Shown here piece by piece: positions 1 to 6,505 of a DNA stretch of 10,936 nucleotides. How positions within the stretch are numbered: the stretch's first letter is position 1; each line of letters starts with the position of its first letter. The stretch spans positions 1 through 10,936 of the forward strand of contig DJAN01000251.1 in NCBI GenBank assembly GCA_002429615.1, given 5' to 3'. The stretch comes from Lysobacteraceae bacterium UBA6001. GTDB lineage: Bacteria > Pseudomonadota > Gammaproteobacteria > Xanthomonadales > Xanthomonadaceae. A model generated the notes under the pieces. That model had not been told where the DNA came from. It did no database searches and saw only the letters and a list, made by a program, of their open reading frames with translations. The position numbers and the translations under genes were made by a program.

Positions 1-1683
1 GGCGCGCAGGGCCGCGTCGGCGGCGGCCAGGTCGATGGGCCGGGCAGGCCGCAGCACGCACTGGCCCGGCACGCCTTCATCCAGCGCCATCCGGCTGCCG
101 TGCCGGACGATCCGGCGCAGCATCGTGCAACCGGGCTGCGCATCCCAACCAAAGCGCTTTGCCCAGGCATTGAAGCCCGCCACCCGCTCGGCGTTGCGGT
201 CGGTCGCCGCATGCAGCATCGCGTAACGCTGCGGACGGCTGGCCAGGATGTCCTGGACGCGCAGCGCATACGCCGGCGAGGCCGGGAAGTTCGACGCGAA
301 CGACAGGTAGACCGCCTGCGGCGGCAGGAACGGAATCCGCCAGGCCTGCGGCTCGCCTCCCACCAGCACCACCGCGCTGTCCGCCGGCAACGGCATCTCC
401 GGCGCCGCCACCGCGAAGGCCGGCTGACGCCAGGCGCCATGCCCCCAGTCGCCACTGGCGTGCCAGGCATGCAGCGCCAGCAACACCATCACCGGCACGC
501 GCGCACGCAACAGCGCCGGCCCGAGCAGGCGCGGCCACGCCCACCACAGCAGCAGCGGCAGCAGCACCTCGATCGCCACCAGGTAACGATGGATGCTGAA
601 AATCCCCTGCCACAGCAGGTAGGAAACGCCGAAATACACCAGCAGCACCCGCGCGGCCGGCAGCATCGCGCGCGTATCGGCCGGCGCGCGGCGCAGCAGC
701 AGGCGCCACGCCGCGCCAAGCAGCAGCACCAGGTACAGCAGCGCCCAGCCGAACTGCGGCATCGGCATGTCGCTGACCCGCTTGGGGTGCAGCGAGAACC
801 ACAGCGGCCATGCCAGCCACTCGCCCACGCTCTTGGGCAGCCAGCGCGTATCGGCGACCGACAACGGCAACGCCAGCGGCGCATCGAACCAGGCATTGAA
901 CTGCGGGAACAGCGGATTGCCGAACTGTCGCCACACCTGTACGAACCACGGGCCGCCCACTGCCGCGAAGCACACCAGCGCCGCGGCCGTCATCGCCGCT
1001 GCGCCGGCCAGGCGATCACGCGTGCGGCCCCCATCTGCCAACGCGGCCAAGCCCAGCGCCACCGCGTACAACGCGTTGGTGAGCTTGCACGCCACCGCCA
1101 GACCGATCAGCACACCGGCGAGCAGCCAATGCCCCCAGGCGCCCTGCCCCGCGCGTCCGCGCGCCTGCGCCGACAGCAGCAACGCCAACGCACCCAGCAC
1201 CGGCACCGCGGTGCTGTTGTCGGCCATGGTATTGCCGAGTTCGGACAGGAACGCGGCGGTGAACAGGCCGGCCAGCGCCAGCAGCGGCACGCGCGTGGCG
1301 CGGCGCGGATCGTCGGCGAGCACGCGCCAGCCGATCGCCGCGACCAGCGCGAACACCAGCCCGTGCCAGGCACCGAACAGGAACCCCGCCAACGGCGCCG
1401 GCAACGCCGTCATCAGCACGTACTGCAGGACGTCGAGCACCGGATTGAAGTAGCTCTGCATCTGCGCCGCGGCCAGGTCGATGCCGAGGCGGCCCTGCAA
1501 CGCGGCATAGCCGTTGTAGAGATGGTAGTTGCGCAGGTCCCAGTTGGCGTCCTGCCCACGCAGCAGCGCCCACAGGCCGCAGGCCAGCGCCGCGGTCACG
1601 CAGGCGAAGACGATGTTGCCGCGCGAGTCGAAGGCGAAGCGCGCACGCAGGGCCGCGCCGACCCGCCCCAGCAGACGCCTCAA
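1..1683 (-). CDS. Polytopic membrane glycosyltransferase-like protein (GT-C / GT87-like), 3' end cut by window edge
   Basis: The frame is open for 561 codons from a TTG at 1683 to the left edge, so the C-terminus is missing. The protein is very hydrophobic, with about ten likely membrane segments; the first covers about residues 24-41. It is followed by an outside loop with the acidic motif QDANWDLRNYH (D45, W48, D49, N52, H54), the place where GT-C enzymes carry catalytic Asp residues, then QSYFNPVLD near 76-84. I infer a lipid-linked-sugar-dependent glycosyltransferase of the inner membrane; sugar and acceptor cannot be read. The TTG overlaps the stop of the preceding GT2 gene (TTGA, 4 bases) and has GGGAG (1695-1691) 7 bases upstream, supporting this start and translational coupling. 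The other two minus-strand frames are Arg/Cys- or Ala/Gly-rich shadows. The family assignment is moderate: it could also be an uncharacterised membrane protein related to GT39/GT87. Confidence 0.8.
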   Translation of the reverse strand, partial: MRRLLGRVGAALRARFAFDSRGNIVFACVTAALACGLWALLRGQDANWDLRNYHLYNGYAALQGRLGIDLAAAQMQSYFNPVLDVLQYVLMTALPAPLAGFLFGAWHGLVFALVAAIGWRVLADDPRRATRVPLLALAGLFTAAFLSELGNTMADNSTAVPVLGALALLLSAQARGRAGQGAWGHWLLAGVLIGLAVACKLTNALYAVALGLAALADGGRTRDRLAGAAAMTAAALVCFAAVGGPWFVQVWRQFGNPLFPQFNAWFDAPLALPLSVADTRWLPKSVGEWLAWPLWFSLHPKRVSDMPMPQFGWALLYLVLLLGAAWRLLLRRAPADTRAMLPAARVLLVYFGVSYLLWQGIFSIHRYLVAIEVLLPLLLWWAWPRLLGPALLRARVPVMVLLALHAWHASGDWGHGAWRQPAFAVAAPEMPLPADSAVVLVGGEPQAWRIPFLPPQAVYLSFASNFPASPAYALRVQDILASRPQRYAMLHAATDRNAERVAGFNAWAKRFGWDAQPGCTMLRRIVRHGSRMALDEGVPGQCVLRPARPIDLAAADAALRA

Positions 1684-2657
1684 ACGCGCGCTCCCGGACG
1701 CGGCAGCGAAAGATAGGCCAGATGCTTGGCCTCGATGCGCCCCCGGGTAACCGTATCCAGGATCAGCCCACACGCCAGCAGCAGGAAGCCGAGCAGCATC
1801 AACGCCACGCACAGGATCGCGGTCGGGAAGCGCGGCACCAGGCCAGTTTGCAGGTAGGTATCCAGCAGCGGCACCGCCAGCCCCAGCGAGGTCAGCACGC
1901 AGGCCACGAAGCCCACCGAGAAGAACAGCAGTGGCCGCTCGGCCTTGAACAGCTTGAGGATCGTCATCAGGATCCGCCAGCCGTCGCGCCAGGTATTGAG
2001 CTTGCTCTGCGAGCCTTCCGGGCGCACGCCATACGCGGTGGCGACTTCGGCCACCGGCATGCGCAGCTGCAGGGCATGCACGGCCAGTTCAGTCTCGGTC
2101 TCGAAGCCCTGCGCATGCGCGGCGAAGGATTTGACGTAGCGGCGCGAGAACACCCGGTAGCCGGACAGCATGTCATCGAAGCTGCGGCCGAACAGCATGC
2201 CGGCGCAGCGTGTCAGCAGCACGTTGCCGAAGCGATGCCCCGGCCGGTAGGCGGCCTGTTCCTGGTCGCGACGCGCGCCCACCACCATGTCCAGGCCTTC
2301 GGCGACGAGCCGCGCCACCAGCATCGGCGCGACGCTCGCGTCGTAGGTGTCATCGCCATCCACCATCACGTAGACATCGGCATCGACGTCGGCGAAGGCG
2401 CGCCGCACCACGTTGCCCTTGCCCTGCAACGCCACCGCGTGCACCTGCGCGCCGGCCGCATGTGCCCGCGCCGCGGTGGCGTCGCGGGAATTGTTGTCGA
2501 ACACGTGGACCGCGGCCCCCGGCAGCGCGGTGGCGAAATCGCCGACCACCTTGGCGATGGTCGCCGCTTCGTTGTGGCAGGGCACGACGACGGCCACCCG
2601 CAGGGTGGGCTCGACGATGACGGAAGCGTGGCGCAGGGGAGCAGTCATGACATCCAT
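1680..2657 (-). CDS. Family 2 glycosyltransferase, polyprenyl-phosphate sugar synthase-like, with two C-terminal membrane helices
   Basis: 325 residues. A GT-A catalytic domain spans about residues 20-240: VVVPCHNE (23-30) for nucleotide binding, FDNNSRDAT (53-61), GKG (79-81), the metal-binding DGDDTY (D100, D102), then SGYRVFSRR (165-173) and GFETETEL (184-191). Two hydrophobic segments follow at about 242-268 and 277-299. This layout matches dolichyl/undecaprenyl-phosphate mannose or glucose synthases, which move a sugar from a nucleotide donor onto a polyprenyl phosphate at the cytoplasmic face. The role here is therefore probably to supply the lipid-linked sugar used by the two flanking GT-C enzymes (inference from context). 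ATG at 2657 lies 15 bases after the stop of the upstream gene; an in-frame ATG at 2648 is an alternative, and the Shine-Dalgarno before either is weak (GGAT). The stop overlaps the TTG start of the next gene. Donor sugar is not predictable. Confidence 0.92.
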   Translation of the reverse strand: MDVMTAPLRHASVIVEPTLRVAVVVPCHNEAATIAKVVGDFATALPGAAVHVFDNNSRDATAARAHAAGAQVHAVALQGKGNVVRRAFADVDADVYVMVDGDDTYDASVAPMLVARLVAEGLDMVVGARRDQEQAAYRPGHRFGNVLLTRCAGMLFGRSFDDMLSGYRVFSRRYVKSFAAHAQGFETETELAVHALQLRMPVAEVATAYGVRPEGSQSKLNTWRDGWRILMTILKLFKAERPLLFFSVGFVACVLTSLGLAVPLLDTYLQTGLVPRFPTAILCVALMLLGFLLLACGLILDTVTRGRIEAKHLAYLSLPRPGARV

Positions 2658-2672
2658 TGTCGCTTGGATCCG

Positions 2673-4532
2673 CTAGGGATGGACAACGTCGAACGGTTGT
2701 TCCCACCATTCCTCGACGCTGCCGTCGTGCCCATGCAGGCGCAGGCCCAGCCAATGCCGGCCGGCACGCAGCCCGCGGATATCGACGTCGGCCTGGAAGG
2801 CGACGTTCGGATGCTGGGGGTCGTTGCTCTGCGGCCAATGCGGGCGCACATCGAGCACGCCGCCGTATTCGGCCGTCGCCAGCACCCGGCCATCGACGAG
2901 GATTTCCACCGCGCGTAGGCCCACGCCATCCTTGAACGCCCAGCCCGCCACGTGCAGCGATGGCGTATCCACGCGTACGCCCGGCAGCGGCGCGTCGACC
3001 CACGCCATGACCGGCGCGATGCACGGCCCTTCGGCGCGCGCCTGCGGCAGGTGGAACAGCAGGAAACGCTGATAGCCGTGGTCGGCGGAGACCTGGCGCA
3101 ACGGCGGCGGCAACGGCCCCACCGCGTCGCAGACCTCGTGGTAACGCTGCAGCAGATCACGGTAGCGCTGATCGCTGGGCGACAGCACCAGCAGGCGCGG
3201 CGCATCGCGCTCGCCTTCGGCCAGCAACCCCCACTGCGCCAGCTGCGCGCTGCGCCCGTGTTTTTCGTTCAACGGCGCGGGCAGCACTTCGATGTCCGCA
3301 TCGCCCAGCGCGAACCCCAGCTCGGCGCCCACCTTGAAGTTGGCGGCCAGCACGCGGCTGCCGGGCGGCATCTTCGCCAGTTCCTCGCGCACCGCTCGCG
3401 CCAATGGATCCCAGCCGGCGAAATTACGCGGGTAATACTTCTGCCCCGCCGCCTGCGCGCGCAGCGCCGGCACCGAGACCGCCAGGTAATAGCCGTAAGC
3501 GCACAGCATGCCGATCACCGCCAGCGCCCAGGTGGCGCGACGCCAATGCCGCGGCCAGCGCATCAGGATCACCGGCACCGCCACCACCAGCGCGAGGTAG
3601 CCCGGCAGCGGCCAATGGAAGCTGATGCGCTCGGCGTCGCTAAAGAAGCCCAGCGCGAAGATCGCCACGGTCGACACCCCGCCGACCAGCCCGAAGTAAC
3701 GCCATTGCGCGCGCACGCCCCCGCCACCTCGCGTGCCGGCGATGCCCACGCGCAGCATCGCCCAGGCCAGCGGCGGGGTGACCATCAGCGCCTGCACCAG
3801 CAGGAACTGGAAGCCGGTCCACTGGAATTTCCAGGGATGGCGGTCGATCAGCTGGAAGCGCAGGCCGGCCTCGTCATGATCGGTGTTCCACAGCAGCAAC
3901 GGCAGCCACGCCAGCAGGCCGGCACTGAGCGCGATCCAGATGCGCGGATCGCGCAGCACCGCGCGTCCCTGCGGCAGCACCGCCAGCGCGATGAAGCCCA
4001 CGCCGATCACGCCGGCGAAGCGGTAGTGGCTGAGCGCGCCGATCACCAGGCCGATCGCCAGCTGCAGCGCGCTGCCGGCCTCGACCTCGCGCAGCAGGCG
4101 CGCGCCGGCATCCAGGCACAGCACCGCCGCCAGTGCCATCGGCACGTCCGGCACGGCGAGGATGCCCAGCGTGGCCGACAACGGCATCAGCAGCGCCAGG
4201 CTGCCGGCCTGCCAGCCGCAGGTGTTGCCGAACCAGCGCCGTGCGATATGCGCGATCAGCCACGGCAGCAGCGAGGCGATCACCAGGAACGGCAGGCGCA
4301 GCGCCAGCACGTGCTGGCCGCCGATCCACACCCCCAGCCGCGCCAGCCAGGCGGTCATGCCCGGCAGGTCGGAATAGGCCGCGGCCAGGTGCTGGCCTTC
4401 CTGCCAGTAGAACGCTTCGTCCACGAACAGCGGCAGGCGTGCGGCGATGACCACCTTGACGGCGGTCAACAGTGTCCACAGGATCACGAAGTTGCGATGC
4501 GCGCGCTGTTCTCCCTGCATTAGCCTCGCCAC
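2673..4532 (-). CDS. Family 39 (ArnT/PMT-like) membrane glycosyltransferase with C-terminal Ig-like beta domain
   Basis: 619 residues. The N-terminal about 370 residues hold some ten to twelve membrane segments. Right after the first helix comes the GT39 acidic signature FVDEAFYW (D38, E39), and a later PDVP (128-131) matches the second conserved acidic loop of the family. GT39 enzymes transfer a sugar from a polyprenyl-phosphate donor to lipid A, protein or glycan on the periplasmic side. Residues about 375-505 form a soluble periplasmic part, and about 510-619 look like a beta-sandwich (GWAFKDGVG, VEILVDGRVLATAEYG, then GLRAGRHWLGLRLHG), an Ig-like or carbohydrate-binding-like fold by inference. 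I chose the GTG at 4532, which has GAAGGA (4542-4537) 4 bases upstream; ATG at 4520, with GAGG only 3 bases away, is the alternative. It is the first gene of the minus-strand operon and diverges from moxR. Not ArnT itself as far as I can tell: no aminoarabinose genes are beside it. Confidence 0.9.
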   Translation of the reverse strand: MARLMQGEQRAHRNFVILWTLLTAVKVVIAARLPLFVDEAFYWQEGQHLAAAYSDLPGMTAWLARLGVWIGGQHVLALRLPFLVIASLLPWLIAHIARRWFGNTCGWQAGSLALLMPLSATLGILAVPDVPMALAAVLCLDAGARLLREVEAGSALQLAIGLVIGALSHYRFAGVIGVGFIALAVLPQGRAVLRDPRIWIALSAGLLAWLPLLLWNTDHDEAGLRFQLIDRHPWKFQWTGFQFLLVQALMVTPPLAWAMLRVGIAGTRGGGGVRAQWRYFGLVGGVSTVAIFALGFFSDAERISFHWPLPGYLALVVAVPVILMRWPRHWRRATWALAVIGMLCAYGYYLAVSVPALRAQAAGQKYYPRNFAGWDPLARAVREELAKMPPGSRVLAANFKVGAELGFALGDADIEVLPAPLNEKHGRSAQLAQWGLLAEGERDAPRLLVLSPSDQRYRDLLQRYHEVCDAVGPLPPPLRQVSADHGYQRFLLFHLPQARAEGPCIAPVMAWVDAPLPGVRVDTPSLHVAGWAFKDGVGLRAVEILVDGRVLATAEYGGVLDVRPHWPQSNDPQHPNVAFQADVDIRGLRAGRHWLGLRLHGHDGSVEEWWEQPFDVVHP

Positions 4533-4560
4533 TCAATCCTTCATCAGATCCGGGAACGTG

Positions 4561-5514
4561 ATGTCGATACCGCCTCAAGCCACGGAAATGCTAACCGATG
4601 CACTGCGCGAAGCGCTGCGTCGGGCCCAGACGCAGGTCAATTCGCTCCTGCTGGGCAAAGCGCACGAAGTGCGGCTGGCCTTCGTGGCGCTGCTCTCCGG
4701 TGGCCACCTGCTGATCGAGGATCTGCCGGGCCTGGGCAAGACCACGCTGGCGCACGCGCTGGCATCCAGTCTGGGCCTGGGCTTCCAGCGCGTCCAGTTC
4801 ACCTCCGATCTGCTGCCCGCCGATGTGCTCGGCGTCTCGGTATACGACGCCAGCGCGCGGCGCTTCCAGTTCCATCCCGGCCCGGTCTTCACCCAGGTAT
4901 TGCTGGCCGACGAGATCAACCGCGCGCCGCCCCGCACGCAGAGCGCGCTGCTGGAGGCGATGGCCGAGCAGCAGGTCACCCTCGACGGCGAGACCCACGC
5001 GCTGCCGGAACCGTTCTTCGTGATCGCCACGCAGAATCCGGTGGACCTGTCGGGCACGTTCCCGCTGCCGGATTCGCAGCTGGACCGATTCCTGCTGAGG
5101 CTCACGCTGGGCTATCCCAACGCCGAGTCCGAGCGCGCGCTGCTCAGCGGCAGCGACCGCCGCCACCTGATCGCGCAGGCCGCGCCGTGCCTGACCGACC
5201 AGGACGTGCTGACCCTGCGCCAGGCGGTGGAACAGGTGCATGCCAGCGAGGCGCTGATCCACTACGTGCAGAACCTGCTCGCGCGCAGCCGCCAGTACGC
5301 GGGCGTGCGGGTCGGCCTGTCGCCGCGTGCCGGCATCGCGCTGCTGCGCGCGGCCAAGGCCTATGCGCTGTTGCTGGGGCGCACGCATGTGCAGCCGGAG
5401 GACATCCAGGCGCTGTTCGAAGCGGTGGCCGGGCATCGCCTGGTGGCCGAGGCGGAAAGCGTGTCCGGCGCGGCGCTGGCGAAGAAGATCCTGCACAGCG
5501 TGCCGGTCGATTGA
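4561..5514 (+). CDS. MoxR-family AAA+ ATPase
   Basis: 317 residues from ATG 4561, about the usual MoxR length. Seen: Walker A DLPGLGKTT (54-62, K60), Walker B LLADEINRAPP (D117, E118), the long conserved LLEAMAEQQVTLDGE segment (130-144), sensor 1 VIATQNP (N159), the FPLPDSQLDRF helix, and sensor 2 GLSPRAG (R256). MoxR proteins are ATP-driven chaperone-like remodellers, usually encoded next to DUF58 and transglutaminase or von Willebrand factor A proteins, which they are thought to activate or assemble. The open frame extends back to 4447, but that stretch reads as antisense of the neighbour and looks unlike any MoxR N-terminus. GGGA (4552-4555) lies 5 bases before 4561 and sets the start; GTG 4558 is a minor alternative. 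It is the first gene of the plus-strand operon; the stop is 31 bases from the DUF58 start. Confidence 0.95.
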   Translation: MSIPPQATEMLTDALREALRRAQTQVNSLLLGKAHEVRLAFVALLSGGHLLIEDLPGLGKTTLAHALASSLGLGFQRVQFTSDLLPADVLGVSVYDASARRFQFHPGPVFTQVLLADEINRAPPRTQSALLEAMAEQQVTLDGETHALPEPFFVIATQNPVDLSGTFPLPDSQLDRFLLRLTLGYPNAESERALLSGSDRRHLIAQAAPCLTDQDVLTLRQAVEQVHASEALIHYVQNLLARSRQYAGVRVGLSPRAGIALLRAAKAYALLLGRTHVQPEDIQALFEAVAGHRLVAEAESVSGAALAKKILHSVPVD

Positions 5515-5545
5515 TGCCGCCGCGCCGTCCTGCCCGAGCGCGGCG

Positions 5546-6505
5546 ATGAACGCGGCCGCCATGCGCGCCGGCTGGCGCCGCCTCGCGCTGCTCGCGCGCC
5601 CGCGCACGCAGGAATCCCTGCCGGTGCGGCTGGACCGGCGGCGCATCTACGTGCTGCCGACCCCGTTCGGCGGCTTCATCGGCGTGCTGCTGGTGGCGAT
5701 GCTGCTTGGCGCGCTGAACTACAACAACAATCCGGCGCTGCTGCTGGCCCTGCTGCTCGGCGCGGTGGCGATCGCCAGCGCGATCATGGCGCACCTGCAG
5801 CTGTCCGGCCTGGAACTCACCGCGCTGGCCGCCGACCCGGTGCCCGCCGGCACGCCGCTGCATCTGCGCCTGGTGTTCGCCGCGCATGATGGGCGCACGC
5901 GCCGCGGCCTGTGCCTGCAGCTGCCCGACGACACCACCTGGTGCTCGGTCGGCGATGCCGACGACCGCGCGCCCGAACTGCGCCTGGCCACCACCCAGCG
6001 CGGCTGGCGCGAGATCGGCCGGCTGCGGCTGTCCACCACCCATCCGCTCGGACTGGTGCGGGCCTGGTCGTGGTTGTGGCCGGACATCCCGCTGCTGGTA
6101 TATCCGGCGGCGGAGGCCGATGGCCCGCCGCTGCCGCTGGGCGATGGCCATCCCGCCCACACGCGCCTGCATGCGCAGGGCGAGGAACTGCACCAGCTTC
6201 GCCCCTATCGCACCGGCGATGCGCGCCGTGCCATCGCCTGGAAACACTCCGCGCGCCGCGACATGCTGCTGGTGCGCGAATACGAACAACCCACCGGCGT
6301 GGACGTGCAGCTGGACTGGCGCGCGCTGTCCGGCCTGGGCTACGAGCGGCGCATCGCGCGGCTGGCGCGCTGGGTGGACGAAGCCGAGCGCGAGGGCCGG
6401 CGCTATCGCCTCAACCTGCCCGGGCAACCACCGCTGGGGCCGGCGCGTGGCCCGCAGCACCGGCACGAATGCCTGCGCGCACTGGCGCTGCTGCCGCATG
6501 CGTGA
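5546..6505 (+). CDS. DUF58 domain membrane protein
   Basis: 319 residues. Two adjacent hydrophobic helices at about 41-57 and 63-81 flank NYNNNP (58-63), typical of the gammaproteobacterial DUF58 proteins. A mainly cytoplasmic domain follows, with the DUF58 hallmark LRPYRTGDARRAIAWKHSAR (218-237) and VREYEQPTG (243-251). After it comes a remnant von Willebrand A-like part beginning VDVQLDW (252-258), where a metal site of the form DxSxS would be expected but is not seen. The family is a partner of MoxR ATPases, probably an inner-membrane scaffold; its biochemical activity is unknown. Start: ATG 5546 with a poor Shine-Dalgarno (GAG about 8 bases upstream); ATG 5561 is also possible. Its last 8 bases overlap the transglutaminase gene, so translation is probably coupled. 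Confidence 0.9.
   Translation: MNAAAMRAGWRRLALLARPRTQESLPVRLDRRRIYVLPTPFGGFIGVLLVAMLLGALNYNNNPALLLALLLGAVAIASAIMAHLQLSGLELTALAADPVPAGTPLHLRLVFAAHDGRTRRGLCLQLPDDTTWCSVGDADDRAPELRLATTQRGWREIGRLRLSTTHPLGLVRAWSWLWPDIPLLVYPAAEADGPPLPLGDGHPAHTRLHAQGEELHQLRPYRTGDARRAIAWKHSARRDMLLVREYEQPTGVDVQLDWRALSGLGYERRIARLARWVDEAEREGRRYRLNLPGQPPLGPARGPQHRHECLRALALLPHA

Noticed and set aside
100..1716. 538-codon open frame on the plus strand, opposite the GT87-like gene
   Set aside because: It is in codon register antisense to a real membrane protein and reads as Arg/Gln/His-rich low-complexity protein, the usual mirror of Leu/Ala-rich high-GC coding sequence.
4456..4484. Possible sigma-70 promoter for moxR (TTGACG, 17 bases, CAGGAT)
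   Set aside because: The -35 is good, but the -10 matches only three of six positions, so I do not list it as a feature.
2952..4523. 523-codon open frame on the plus strand, opposite the GT39 gene
   Set aside because: Same Arg/Gln/His-rich mirror composition; no domain, and no ribosome binding site in keeping with a gene.
4447..4560. 38-residue N-terminal extension of MoxR
   Set aside because: It is antisense to the GT39 N-terminus, unlike MoxR starts, and ATG 4561 has a good Shine-Dalgarno.
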